DNA from: Stachybotrys elegans
Taxonomy: Eukaryota; Ascomycota; Sordariomycetes; Hypocreales; Stachybotryaceae
Length of the DNA: 64,000 nt
Reading direction: 5' to 3'
Assembly: GCA_020746835.1 (NCBI GenBank)
Contig: JAGPNK010000022.1
Coordinates: 124,001-188,000, forward strand
Position 1 is the stretch's first letter; each line of letters begins with the position of its first letter. The notes beneath the pieces were generated by a model. It was given only the letters and a program-made list of their open reading frames with translations. It made no database searches and was not told the DNA's origin. Shown piece by piece: positions 11,515 through 22,725 of the stretch. Both the position numbers and the translations under genes were made by a program.

Positions 11515-13424
11515 TGGTTATGTAGAAAGATTACGAGGCAAAAGGACACTCTGCAGTGTTAGTGTTTATAGTCTCTCTTATGGTGTAACGACACTGTCTG
11601 CGAATAACCACTGAATGCATGACCGTAGACAAAAGTGAGGGTTACGTCAAGATTTGCGACAATGCTCGTACGGTGATGGGGCCTCAGAGCCACCGGAGAC
11701 TCTGCTGGCTTGGAGAAGAAGCGCCAATAGATACAGACGGCACAGTCCTTGGTCATGCTCACAGAATCGATGGAGCAGGCGGATGGCTCTAGCCCTCAAC
11801 CTAGCCGACACTGTCATGATCAAGGAGGGTTCAGGGAGGATAGCCCTGCCAGACCCCCTTTGCAGCTCCTGCCTGATGTCGTCCGCTTTCATTCCAGTCC
11901 CCTTATGCTAACGTGGCCACGGCACTAAATCCACATCGGCATAATCCTGTCCACCATGATAGGAGTTGGGTTATCTTTAGAGGTGATTGCGGCATGAGGC
12001 AATGGTCAATTACCAAAGTGCTGATGAAGCTGATGTGATGTGTAGCCGGCTTTAGGAGACAAGATCCTCAAACGCTGGCTCCGCGTGTTCCATTGCATGT
12101 CGAGGAGGCATTTGTGCTGGATGCTATTAAGGACAAGATGGCAACATCTAACGGGGACGGAAACTGAAAGTCAGAATCACGATAATACGGTGGTTTGGGT
12201 GGGTTGATGTCTTTAGTCGGCGCCAGGCGTGCTGCATTCTCCCACGTCATGTTTGAGGCTGGCGCAAAGCTCCAAGAAGCGGGTGCATGTCGCCTCGAAA
12301 GTGATATGGAAGCGGCAGAACCTAGACACACGCTTGCCGACTCTGGGAGTCGCGGCAGCAGTGCTAGGGGTAACATGACTACCTGTAGCGGCAGTATCAC
12401 CGGCAATAAGCTACTCTAAAGCTGGTTTCTAGGTCTGTTTCAAATGAGGTATAAGACAAAAAGGGAAATTGCCTAGAGTCATGGCCAGAATCATTAGCGG
12501 AGTTACTGCCTTTCCTTGGAACCAAGTATAAATTTCATGCCTGCTGTATTTTGCTGGGTCTAGATATCGGTCAGTCGTCGGAATGAACGCCTTTAGGCAC
12601 AGTCTTAGCAATAGATATCTTTGGCACCACTGGATCTGGTTCTCATTAATACTCTCCACGCTAAATGTAGAAGCCTATATATTAGGGGCACCTAGGCATC
12701 TTGGATAAATTCCGTGGCTACTATATAGTGATGCTGTAGCTGTGTAGGAACCGATGTAGAACCCTGGGATTACGGCGTTTGGCAGACCCTAATAATATGG
12801 CTGGAGAGGCCGTGCATGATCAAATATGGAGGTTTCATGGCGATGTGTAAGGGCAGGTTGAACTTGAGTAGGCGTTTAGATGGTGGAGGGGTCACAAATG
12901 ACGGTGGTGGAAATGGTAGATGTGCGAGTAGCGAGTACAAGCAGGTACTGCAGTTACTGGGTGACGTAGTTCTTGCTCTGTGAGAACCAAAAAAACGCAA
13001 GTGCACCCGCTATTTGGCAGAGCACTTATTTTGGCAGATATTCTTCCTTACATGCTCTCAAGTCAATGTAGTGGGGTCATTATGGCTGCAGGGTACATGG
13101 CTCACCATACCCGGGCATGGATGATGTTGTCAAAATAAGGTGTGGTCAATGCGTCAGTAACCATTTCCAACCGTAAACGCCATAACTAGCTTATAGTACC
13201 CTTGCCTCCCACCGAGGCCTGGTAGTACATATGAATCCATTTAAGCATGAGCTCTAACTGTTCTCTACTAACCCTCCCATTCCAATGGTTATTTTTTGTC
13301 TAGAATATTGTAGGGACATATATGTAGTGTGCTGGTTATACCTAGTAGCGTCAATTACAAAAGTCTTTATATCAAAATGAACACGGCGTTATCCTACCTG
13401 CAATTTGTCTATGTAGTTAAGCAA
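11515..13424. other. No gene recognised
   Basis: The ORFs at 11647-11911, 12068-12419, 12429-12659 and 12770-13006 occur mostly as sense/antisense shadows of one another. None has motifs, signal peptide or introns I can support. Confidence 0.4.
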
Positions 13425-14790
13425 TTACCAACCGACGGGCGTTGATTTTACGTTCAAGACATTCGGGCATACAGTTCTTGGGCATTCTGACTGCCTAGTC
13501 GTCTCCAGGAACAGACTTTCTATTTTAAAAGGGCTTCTCTTCTGTCCGTAAAAGTGCGTGCACGCAAGCAGCGCGTGAAGCTGTGCCTCTTGGATTCTTC
13601 GCGTAAAAGTTGGGTTACTGAAAACAGTCTGTGACTGTTGCTTGGACAAGACTGGCTTATTATTAGTAATATTCAAGCTTGGGTTATATAACGTATCAGC
13701 ATAGATATCATCCATGCTGCGATATATAAAAAAGCTTTCCATTTCAAGAATAACAATGTTTGAATTAATATACCTATAGTATAACTGTCTACTATCTTGA
13801 TATTTATACTACCTAGATATATACCGGTAACGAAGGTAGGATCTTTAATTCATGGCATAGTACAGTATAGATAACATGGATAGGGATGGTAACATAACTT
13901 CTAGTTAGAGCCGATTATGGCGCTGTAGCTAGAATTGTAGGTTTGCAGTGCCTCTACACTTATTTTCTCTATTATGGCTCTCGGACGTATGTATATATAT
14001 ACCTATCTATGCCAGCAAGAACCATTGCTCGAATTCTAGTACTTCTATTAGCTTTATAGTAGCTTTTAGACAGAGCCCCCAGACAATCCATAGTTCATTA
14101 AACAGACAATCTGCAGTACGCAAGGTATATATATACATAACCCTAAAAAGACAGTCTAGAAATACTTACAATATTGATGTGTCTGATGGTTAGCATATAT
14201 ATTAAGTCATTATCAACCGCTTCTATCAGCCGCCGGCTTCATGGCTGCTGTAACATCGGTTATTAGTAAAATCACTCTTCAAAGAAGGATACCATTACAT
14301 ATTGCCTTTTGCTATAGGCCCGCAACCAGCAAGCCAACAGTACGTCAAAGGCCATATAATATACTGGTTCTCCAATCTCGATTTACAAATGCGGTTCTTC
14401 GTGAACCAACCATTCACGAGTTCTATTCGCTCACTGATAGTGATATTGCTGAAACAATGCTGCAGCCCTTTGCTGCTAAGACTATTATTCTAAGAAATGC
14501 ATTCTATGGTTTAGTCTAAGCACAATGAATATAACATGGATATACCTCCCCAGCTAGCATCACTCACTATGTATCTTTAAGGCTATTTCAACTTGGAAAA
14601 TGACCTGCTTCGGCTATATGGGGGAATTATCTAGAGTACTGCTAACTCATATACTCCTAAGTCTCTAAGGCCCTCACCTATGAAAGCTCCGACTTCACAG
14701 CCAGTTTATACACTTTGCACGGTATACACAGCGAGTCGGCATGATCTAGCTATAATGACTTCCTACAGCTCTTAGTATCTGAAATAAATG
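13425..14790. other. AT-rich region, RIP-like, no gene recognised
   Basis: High A+T with frequent TATA runs. The ORFs at 13425-13742, 13948-14193 and 14241-14519 have no recognisable family. It looks like old mutated repeat sequence next to the intact GH12 gene. Confidence 0.4.
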
Positions 14791-14810
14791 TTATAATTCC
14801 ATAGAAAACT

Positions 14811-15635
14811 TTAGTGAGCTTCGGCCCAGAAGTTGTGGCAGGTAAAGAGCGCTCCGTCGCCGGTGAAGCATTCGCTCCCAAATTGGAAGGCTGATATAGA
14901 GGCTTAGATATAACTTAGTAATAGGCAATGGATGGGTTTGACTTACTGAGTAGATACTGGCTTTCAGGTGGAAAGTCTTGTGTATTGGAGATGAAGTCAA
15001 AGTACCGCAGAATATCTCCACTATAGTGGTGCCGCTGTTCAGGGGCAACAAAGGTGAATACTTTCATATCGCCATTATAACCAACCCATAGGTTCCATTG
15101 CATGTCCTCCACCGTAACAGAACCAACAGATTGACCAATTGGCCAAATGGTCCCAATCCTTCCTAACCTGGAGCTAAGCGTTAGAGATATACCCTAGGGA
15201 CAGTTTCCTGTGGAGGGAGTTAGCGTACCAGATCATCAGCTCGTAGTCACCACTGCTTGTGGGATGATCCATGTTAGACGAGGTGAATAAATCGTACGCG
15301 ACATTAGCACGGATATCAGTCCCGGCATAGGACCATAAAGCTGTACTTGGTAAGCTGTAGATTTGGTTCACGATTTGCTTAATGGGAAGCTGGCGGCCAG
15401 AGTAGGGGAATGCCTTAACATTGCTCTGGCCGTCAGACCAAGACCAAGTGCTATGCCAGGCTACACCGCTGTAATTAGAGCCATCGATGTAGGTGCACTG
15501 GGATCCATGGCCAGAGTATAAGCCCCAAGCATTGTTATTGAACTCGTAGCCGTAATCTGTATAGTAGCCGAACTGATTACAGAGCTCTTGTGCATAGGAT
15601 GAGCTAAGAAGAATTATTATCACAAGCGTCCTCAT
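14811..15635 (-). CDS. Glycoside hydrolase family 12 endoglucanase/xyloglucanase, secreted (3 exons)
   Basis: Exons are 15635-15229, 15167-14947 and 14890-14811, with introns of 61 and 56 nt, both GT-AG with CTAAC/ACTAA branch sites. The product is 235 residues, the usual GH12 length. It starts with a signal peptide (MRTLVIIILLSSSYAQ). Splicing restores YELMIW joined to LGRIGTIWPIGQ, with the family nucleophile Glu in ELMIW. It then runs through VEDMQWNLWVGYNG and ends with FQFGSECFTG, which carries the acid/base Glu. GH12 enzymes cut beta-1,4-glucan or xyloglucan in plant walls; several also act as plant immune elicitors. Every family signature is intact, which is striking beside AT-rich decayed DNA. 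A role in plant-wall degradation is inferred. Confidence 0.88.
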
Positions 15636-16154
15636 CTCAGTGAAGCATCTGTTTACATGCTACCTATATTCATCTATGTCATTGGGGAACAGGTCGTCTA
15701 CATACATACTTATATTCTCTGATCCAGTTTTGGCTGTTGTGACAAATCCTCTACACAAATGAAACCACAGCCAATTCCACCTTCTGGATCTTGTTTCTGG
15801 TCAGCTTTAGCGCCGAAAATGAGGTGGGAAGGAAAAGGATCCACCAACAGGGTAGAAATATACATACCTACATATACATACAGTGAGATTCACCTTTAGC
15901 TTCCGTTTTTTAGCTTTATAAAGTTCTTTAGGGCAAGTCACTCTCTGGTCTAGTCACAGTGTGCAAAATAGTGGGCCAAAGTACCAGGCTTAACAGGGAC
16001 CACTTTTGGTCCCCTGCGGCGATCTGTCACAATGACCAGGGCCAAAACTGGACCTCGTTTTACAGGTATCCCCCCATCCCCCCTCTCCCCTCCCCCTTCC
16101 CCCCTCCAGTTCCTTCGTCCTCTCACCACCCCATGATCAGGCCAGTTCCTCAGT

Positions 16155-17141
16155 ATGGCTCCTCGACTTACTCGATCCCAGCATGACCAGATCCTGCACA
16201 TGATAAAAGGAGCCTTCTCCGACAAAGCTATTCTTGATGTTATGCCTTGCACTGCCCGATCACTCCGTAAAATACGATCAACGTTCGCGCGATTCGGAAC
16301 GACAACCGTACCTAAGAACCGGACTGGTCCTGAGCCTAAGATCACCCCTACAATGGCCACTTTACTTTCCCATCAGCTGGCCAAGGAGCCTGACATGACC
16401 CAGCGTGAGATGATTCGTTTTATTAGAGAAGAGTTCGGCGAGGAGGTATCAGCTACCACGATATTCCGGGCCCTTAAAAAGCTCAACACAACATTAAAGG
16501 TAATGAGACGTGTAGCCCAGCAACAGGTCCCTGATCTACAACACTTTTATTACTACCGGCTTAAAATGATGGGAAGCCGTTCATATCACTACATATTTAT
16601 CGATGAGAGCGGCTTCGATAGACCAGGCATGTTTCGAAAGAAGGGATGGGCTCCAAAGGGGATCACTCCAGTGCAGAAGGCTCGGTTTGAGCGTGGGCCT
16701 AGAGTGCAGTTGATCGCAGCGTATACGCAGAGGGGCGTGAAGCTATCCCGCTTTTTCAGCGGATCAATGGACAGGCCTTTGTTTGAAGATTTTATTGAAC
16801 AGCTACTCTGTCACTGTGGTAGGTGGCCGGAGCCTGAAACTGTACTCATCATGGACAATGTTGGGTTTCACTATTCAGACAGAGTCAGGCAGATGTGTGC
16901 AGACGCCGGGGTGATGCAAAATTTCACTGCGCCCTACACACCAAGGACTGATCCAATTGAAGAATTCTTTGGAGAAGTCAAGACAGAAGTAAAGTCTCAG
17001 CGCAAAAATTACACAGGGCTTATCCAGAGGGATTTTGAAGCCTACGTAAGATGCTGCGTTGAGGCAGTAGGCAGTCGACGTGAGAGTGCTGAAGGTCATT
17101 TTCGCAATGCTGGACTCTACGTTGAACAACCTCCAGAATAA
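16155..17141 (+). CDS. Tc1/mariner (IS630-type) DD34E transposase
   Basis: This single-exon, 328-residue frame starts at the ATG of MAPRLTRSQ. Residues about 5-60 are a helix-turn-helix (ILHMIKGAFSDKAI...TARSLRKIRSTF), and a second HTH follows (MTQREMIRFIREEFG). The DDE domain has IFIDESGFD (first Asp), VLIMDNVGFH (second Asp) and DPIEEFFGEVK (Glu), with 34 residues between the last two catalytic positions. KKGWAPKGITP is the expected core motif between the first and second Asp. All catalytic residues are present and there are no stops, so it may be active. It would cut the terminal repeats at TA sites. Confidence 0.9.
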   Translation: MAPRLTRSQHDQILHMIKGAFSDKAILDVMPCTARSLRKIRSTFARFGTTTVPKNRTGPEPKITPTMATLLSHQLAKEPDMTQREMIRFIREEFGEEVSATTIFRALKKLNTTLKVMRRVAQQQVPDLQHFYYYRLKMMGSRSYHYIFIDESGFDRPGMFRKKGWAPKGITPVQKARFERGPRVQLIAAYTQRGVKLSRFFSGSMDRPLFEDFIEQLLCHCGRWPEPETVLIMDNVGFHYSDRVRQMCADAGVMQNFTAPYTPRTDPIEEFFGEVKTEVKSQRKNYTGLIQRDFEAYVRCCVEAVGSRRESAEGHFRNAGLYVEQPPE

Positions 17142-17162
17142 CTGTTGTAAATTGCTAGATTT

Positions 17163-18365
17163 CTAGACAGATGAAACATTCTTCTTATTGACTTCGTCCA
17201 CCCATTCAGTAATTTTCTTTACAAACTGGTCGGCAATGCCCGGTCTGATTCCAGCAGCCTTGAGCATATCGATCCCAGCAGCCTTGTCATCGCAAAACCA
17301 TTGAAGTTCATACCCACCTTCTATCGCAGCCTTACCAGCTGCCCGATAAGATGTTTGCCATTCTAGATTAGCGACCTGGTCGGCAAGCCAATCGCTATAC
17401 AACCCGAGAGCCTCGTCGATCTTCATTGGCAAATTAAGCTTGGCCACGTTTACCCCGCATGCATGGCGTCTGTCAGGGCAATCTGGCGGGGCATTGTCAT
17501 GACGACAGTGGCCATAGTAGCGGTCCAGGGGATCCGACAACGATGCGCCAGCTTTGCGCTTTCTGCGAGCGCGCTGCATGTCTTCCTTCTCACGTGTTTT
17601 GACCATCTCGCGGATCCTATCTGGTACGTCGGCGTGTGATTTTAGCTCGACACCTTGTTCGGCGCAATCAATCAGCTGCTCCAAAATTTTGTCATCCAGC
17701 TTATAGTGTCTGTCTTCGTGAATCCAGCAGTAGAATCCGAAGTTTGTACACACGTTCTTGCTGTTGCAGTGAAAAAGACGATAGATATCCTGCCATACAG
17801 CACCCACGCCGGTCGTGCTTTGTTGGGCAACGAGTTTGTCTAGAGCGGCGGCGTGCTTCTTTGTAGCTCCACGTCCGGCCTTCTTTGTCTCGGGTGCCTG
17901 CGGGCTCTCCTCGTAAATTAATAGGATTGTAACTCTTAGGCTGTCCTTTGGGTTACTCCAGGATCTCAGCTTGTTCTCGATGACCTGCCAATCAATGTCC
18001 AATTTGCGGAAGGGCTTTTCGAATTTAGGTTCACCGCGTTTAGAAGTAGACACAGTAATGACGGTGTCGTGATGATCGTATTGGGGCTCGGGCACTCGCT
18101 CTTGGGCTTTGCTCACGGCTTTCGATTCTAAATTGTCTTTCCAGTACGCACCAGGCGCAATGTTGACATGTTCTATAGTGTCATCTGTAAGCTTCATCAA
18201 TCTCCCTTTACGCAAACGCAGCATCCAGGTGATGGTGTAATGGAATGGAAACAGGTGACACTGTGGCTCGATGGAGTCGGCTGGGCTAGCGACAGGTGTG
18301 GTCAAGTCAAGCTCATAGTCATTATAAAAGTCAAAAAGGTGATCTTGAAAGCCAGTGTCGGACAT
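17163..18365 (-). CDS. Passenger gene in the mariner-like element, function unknown
   Basis: The reading frame is 400 codons from an ATG at 18365 (MSDTGFQDH); the frame is open a few codons upstream but without an ATG. Visible features are LRKGRLMKL near the N-terminus, a LDIDWQVIENKLRSWSN segment, and a Cys/aromatic motif HCNSKNVCTNFGFYCW. A basic stretch (RARRKRKAG, a possible nuclear signal) and a C-terminal helical AGIRPGIADQFVKKITEWV segment follow. It is paralogous along its length to the gene at 18752-19735. I recognise this only as a multicopy hypothetical family of filamentous fungi. It lies wholly inside the transposon's terminal repeats and is also found beside transposase remnants at 7550-7915. 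A role in transposition is possible but unproven. Confidence 0.7.
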   Translation of the reverse strand: MSDTGFQDHLFDFYNDYELDLTTPVASPADSIEPQCHLFPFHYTITWMLRLRKGRLMKLTDDTIEHVNIAPGAYWKDNLESKAVSKAQERVPEPQYDHHDTVITVSTSKRGEPKFEKPFRKLDIDWQVIENKLRSWSNPKDSLRVTILLIYEESPQAPETKKAGRGATKKHAAALDKLVAQQSTTGVGAVWQDIYRLFHCNSKNVCTNFGFYCWIHEDRHYKLDDKILEQLIDCAEQGVELKSHADVPDRIREMVKTREKEDMQRARRKRKAGASLSDPLDRYYGHCRHDNAPPDCPDRRHACGVNVAKLNLPMKIDEALGLYSDWLADQVANLEWQTSYRAAGKAAIEGGYELQWFCDDKAAGIDMLKAAGIRPGIADQFVKKITEWVDEVNKKNVSSV

Positions 18366-18751
18366 GGTGTTTTGGGAGAGCAAAGGCGCGAAAAGGCCAC
18401 AATTGGGAGAGGTGGAAAGGGAGGAGAGAGCGAGGACAGAGAAAGCGAGGACAGAGGGGGGGACAGAGAGAGCGAGAGCAAGAGGAGGGGGTGTGGGGGG
18501 GTGGGCAGAAGGGAGAGGGCGTGTGACCTGTTGGAGCCATTTTTAGATGTCATCTTACCTACTCTGTAGCAATCGGAACTTTTCGTTGGGTTTACTTGTG
18601 ACAAAAAAGGGGATCCAGTGGAGTATTTATACTGCTAAAGCTAAAGATCGGGATGACACAGTGTGTATACTAGATGCACTGTAGTGTAGTCATATTGTGA
18701 CCTTAACTTAGAATCCACTTAGTCCAAAAACAGGGAAGCTAAACATGAATT

Positions 18752-19735
18752 TTACTGTACCATGGTGCAATGCCAATCTCGACAGTGATAGATGGCTTCA
18801 TCTCGGCGACCCGGAATTTTAAGCTTTTTGGGTGGCGGAGCTGTCTCAGCCCCCGGCATAACATTGGTAATGCTAATCTGGGGGCTGCTGGCCTGCTTTC
18901 TTTTGGACGGAGGGTTCAGGATCTCGTTCCGGAAATGTTTCGGGAGATCGCTGTGCTCCTTAAACTTTCCACCCTTCTCAACATACTCAACTATTTTCAG
19001 CAGCACACTGGTGGTCACAGCATGGCGAATACCAGTGTCAGGGTTGCGCCAGCAGTAGGGTCCTACTTCGCAACCTACTCCAGGGCACTCCAAGAGATCG
19101 TACACTTGCTCCCAGATAGGCACCTCATTCTGGATATTATAGATCGCAGCTCGTTCGTTCAGCTGGGTTTCTATAGCATTTCGTCCATTACGCCCTATTC
19201 TTGTAGATGCCGCCGCTAAACCAGTTTCTTTGAAGATAAAGGTAACCTTTACGGTCAGCTTCCGTCCACTACAGACAAGGTTGGACCAGCATTTTATTTG
19301 CTCATCCACCTCTCTCCAACTGATGTCAAGGCCCGTGAATCGCTTCGGGATATCGTCTTCACCTCGTGCATTAATAGCTATCGTGATTTGTATTTCATCA
19401 GGCTCGTGAGTATCTTCTAACCCTTTCTCTTTGACCAGGACATCAATCTCGGACTTTAGGTTAGTATCCCAGAATGCGCTTGGGTAGCAGTCAACGTTCT
19501 GCACTGCATTACCCATAAGCTTATTAAGTCTCCTTTTTTTCAAGCAAAATGTCCAGTTGATCGTGTACGGATGGCATCTAGAAGGGTCTCAGTTTGTCAA
19601 TTGGCTCTCTTGCAACGCTACATGTCGCCGCTGGCTCGCACCTGGACTGCCAAAGTCCACAGGGCCAGGTATTAAAAGGTCAAAATCATCATCATTATAA
19701 AGCCACTGGCTTGCATCTAGAACGTTCTGACTCAT
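18752..19735 (-). pseudogene. Paralogue of the passenger gene, truncated by the transposon end
   Basis: From the ATG at 19735 (MSQNVLDASQWLYNDDDFD) the frame runs to 18752, with one in-frame TGA at 19589-19591. The longest open part is 18752-19543. It aligns in order with the passenger gene: LKKRRLNKL, LDISWREVDEQIKCWSN, C...CEVGPYCW, EHSDLPKHFR, then LKIPGRRDEAIYHC. The frame stops a few codons after YHCRDWHC, where the mariner terminal repeat starts. The TAA stop is formed by the element's own end (GTA then CAGTAA). About 100 residues of the C-terminus are lost. The TGA at codon 49 may be a RIP change, or an intron may remove it, although no splice phase fits well. Confidence 0.72.
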
Positions 19736-20065
19736 GGTGGCGAACTCGAAAGGCAACCGTAGATGGACATGTATAACCTAGCTGGGCTAGGCAGCAAAGG
19801 GCAACACTGGTTGTCAACAAAGGTCAGAGCCTGTTGGCTCGAACAGTTCCATGTTCTTCCATAGCCTTCCATTCCATTCCACGGAGTGGGGTAGAGCGTA
19901 AGTAGAGGAAACCAACTAACCTAAGTCCATAGAGGCCATCTGTGTATTCAGCAACAAAGACTCACGAATACGTCTTGGAGCTCACAAAGCCAGAATTAGA
20001 TGACTGCAACGGGCTGCCTTAGCGAGGGAGACAGGGGGACTAAATAGGGAAACGGGTACTTCATA

Positions 20066-21348
20066 CAATACAATACAATTTATTACGCCCGGCGACTTGT
20101 TGGCCGAAAGGGCACTAGTTACTAATGTATACATACACTGCTTAATTTTCATCCTCGTCTCCTCAAGCCCACGCTCTGCCACACACTGCCCAAACTGTGT
20201 CTGCATTCCCTCAAGCCCCTACTGTACCTTAACTTATATTGTCCCAATTGTAACCTGTCTTCTGAAGCCTATACTGCGTCTGTCCCTTGATTGTGCTTTC
20301 CATTCTGCTCTGTTACGCTCTGCGTTCCCCTGTGATTCAACAACATTGGTAGCAAACTAGCTTGAAGGCTGTTCTTTAAGTGTTCAGTGTTCTATCTATG
20401 GCGGCTGAAGCGATGTCCACTTTCATGCCACGGGGTGGTTTGGTGTAAGGTATGATTAAGTTAGTAAGAGTGAGTAGGTGAGGTTCTTGCAATCTGGCTT
20501 CAATACTGTATGTTGAGTCGACCCGTGGCGATTGCAAATCGTATAGTTGCGTGGACTGCCTGCATATTTGGCATCCACTTGGCGTCATCTGATAGTGACT
20601 TTCCTCCGAGGTAGAACGAAAGATTTTCTCGCAGTGTCTCGGTGCACTGCAGCATTTCTATCCTATGCGCTGTCCAATTTCTGCATCGAAAGAGAAAATG
20701 CTTGACTGTCTCTGCCGCTTGTCCACATGCGCATTGCTGCGATGGTGCTACCCTGATCCGGAAGAGGTATCCGTTCAGTCTAGCCATGCCTGTCCTAAGC
20801 TGCGCTAGCACGCTGGCTTCCCTCCGTGATAAGCCATTATAGAGCAGTCGAGTGTGCTTGCCTGGGAGTGCAGTATCAACCTTCTTCGAAAATTTCCCAA
20901 CATTGTCTGGTAGCCGTTTGCTTGTACGCTGGCTCGATCGAGCTATATTTAGAGTTGTTGATCGCATTCTGGGAAACTTCAGAGCCGGGGTGGCACCATC
21001 TTGGCTTGCCCTTCGCGCCTCTTTCTTGGCCATCTCCAGCAGTCTGTGTTCAGCACTGGTGGGTATCCACATGACAGCCACCACGTTTCCTTTGGCCCTC
21101 AATGCATTGATGGAATCATATATGCACCCAACATACTCTTGACCGGACTGTTGGCGAGGGTTTCGGACCGTAAGCACAGCGGCTTTATTGCTCGCTAACA
21201 GTGCCACACTGCGATACTCAAGGTCCGGTAAGTGTCTCAATGCGTACGCCATCGCCGCCAATTCTCCGGAACTTATGTTGTACAGTAGGAGACAGAAATA
21301 ATTGCCTGTCCACCCGTGGATAGTCTGCCAATGTTCATGTCTGAGGCA
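20066..21348 (-). mobile_element. 5'-truncated Tad-type LINE (3' end)
   Basis: The element ends in a pentamer-like tail (TTGTA repeats on the minus strand, near 20068-20085), as non-LTR elements do. It contains the C-terminal part of ORF2. The 5' side stops near 21349, consistent with the usual 5' truncation. Confidence 0.65.
20500..21348 (-). CDS. LINE ORF2 C-terminal fragment: RNase H domain and zinc knuckle
   Basis: The frame is open from 21348 (no start codon needed; it is a fragment) to a stop at 20500. NISSGELAAMAYALRHLP followed by ALLASNKAAVLTVRNPRQQSG is the RNase H pattern of Tad-like elements (Glu-Leu helix and Asn/Asp-Lys-Ala). VVAVMWIPTSAEHRLLE...AKKEARRAS is the C-terminal His motif. 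The gag-type CACGQAAETVKHFLFRC cysteines follow. The reverse transcriptase and endonuclease parts are missing. Codons are intact, so this copy is younger than most repeats here. Confidence 0.78.
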   Translation of the reverse strand, partial: CLRHEHWQTIHGWTGNYFCLLLYNISSGELAAMAYALRHLPDLEYRSVALLASNKAAVLTVRNPRQQSGQEYVGCIYDSINALRAKGNVVAVMWIPTSAEHRLLEMAKKEARRASQDGATPALKFPRMRSTTLNIARSSQRTSKRLPDNVGKFSKKVDTALPGKHTRLLYNGLSRREASVLAQLRTGMARLNGYLFRIRVAPSQQCACGQAAETVKHFLFRCRNWTAHRIEMLQCTETLRENLSFYLGGKSLSDDAKWMPNMQAVHATIRFAIATGRLNIQY

Positions 21349-21824
21349 TCAACTTGGTTGTTAGCTACAGTACCCAGGGTACTTCCAGAGGCAGACTAAG
21401 CACTGTGCCAGCGCCACGCAGGGCCGAAAATGGACCCTTTGAAAGAGTCAAAGTTTAGATCGGCGGACGCTAAACTTTGACCCTACTGTATGTGAGGAAC
21501 GCACGCAGCGATGTGTAAGACGTTCCGCATCCTACGGCTCAATGTTCGAAAGCGAGAACCGGTATGTAAAATTTCCATGATACTGTAATTATGAGTCATT
21601 TAGCTAATCTTGGTCTGCGACTGAGCTATGTCGCGGGGGAATGAGGAGCTGAGGGTGGCTTGCTGTACCCTTGGATGGCATGATGCCAAGGCCGAACGAA
21701 GTTTCGCCACTAAAGGCCATCGTCACGGCGACCTCAAACCTGTTCGTTGAGATGAACGCAGTTCCGTTTACGGCTTCATCCAGTGTAGGACCTACCTACC
21801 ATTACTTTGACCTACTGTGCAGTA
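21349..21824. other. Intergenic; contains a perfect 12-bp inverted repeat
   Basis: No gene seen. GTCAAAGTTTAG and CTAAACTTTGAC, separated by about 11 bp near 21448-21482, could form a hairpin. Confidence 0.45.
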
Positions 21825-22163
21825 CAATAAAATTCAGGTTCAGCTTCCGTATGTTAGCTTTGTAATATTTTTGGGGCAAGGTGCTCTGCTGTCCCATTAC
21901 AGTGTGTAATACAGTGGGGATGAAGTACCGAAGTAACAGAAAGCCACTTTTGGTCCCCTGCCTTCATGATGACCAGGCCCAAAAGGAGGGTCCAGTTTTG
22001 GGCACTGGCCATTATGAGACCTACTTGCAGGGGGACTAAAAATGGCTCTTATTAAGTTCGGTACTTTGACCCACTATTTTGCACACTGTGACTAGACCAG
22101 AGAGTGACTTGTGCTAAAAATTTTGTAAAGCTAAAAAACGGAAGCTAAAGGTGAATCTCATTG
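21825..22163. mobile_element. 339-bp foldback MITE of the mariner-like element
   Basis: Flanked by TA (21823-21824 and 22164-22165). Both arms, about 165 bp each, resemble the 5' end of the element at 15881 in opposite orientation: CTTTAGCTTCCGTTTTTTAGC, CACTCTCTGGTCTAGTCACA, AAAATAGTGGG and so on. The right arm is closer to the intact element than the left. It codes for nothing and presumably moves with the transposase at 16155 (inference). Confidence 0.75.
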
Positions 22164-22725
22164 TATCATTACTGTGCACGATCAAGTGTTCTCAAATCAG
22201 TTAGACTCTTTTAACCATTGGAAAAATGGTTATTTAGAGGTGTCAACCCACTTAAAACACTTCCGCCTACATCCAGCGTCAGCTAATACCTAGCTTTGGC
22301 TCATGCTGTAGTACCTAGTATTTACAAAAGACGCCGTTGAATAATACAGTCACCCGTAAAAGCATAATGTCCGGTGACGTAATAGCTACGTGTGCTGGGG
22401 CGATTTGCCGCACCCATAATGAGTAAAGATATCTGGGGGCGTTGCCGCTAAGTTCATTCTGACTCTTCAATAAACCATAAATTGGCACTGTACCCGCCAA
22501 GGCGCCAATATTCTAAGACTCAAACGCCACAAGAGCGACGTTCCAAACGCCGCTGTGAAGATGGTTGCGCGCTACTGGGGACAAGATGTCCTCTAGCACT
22601 GCCAGTGGGCCCATAAGGAGAGGAAATACTGCGACAAGCTTTGCGCCGCAGCACGGGAGGCTAGAGAGTGGAAGACAGCTGTAATAGGGATTAATTTCTC
22701 TATGATCCAAAGATCTTAGCATGGA
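22164..22725. other. No gene recognised
   Basis: Short ORFs on the minus strand (22315-22500 and 22513-22776) without motifs. Confidence 0.4.

Larger units (their letters stand above)
15881..18757 (+). mobile_element. Tc1/mariner-like DNA transposon carrying two convergent genes
   Basis: The left end CAGTGAGATTCACCTTTAGC and the right end (inverted, CAGTAAAATTCATGTTTAGC) form imperfect terminal repeats of about 33 bp. TA dinucleotides flank both ends (15879-15880 and 18758-18759). The 2,877-bp interior holds an intact DD34E transposase (rightward) and a 400-codon gene of unknown function (leftward). The two meet tail to tail with only about 20 bp between them. The right end lies inside a paralogue of the second gene. 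Confidence 0.75.
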
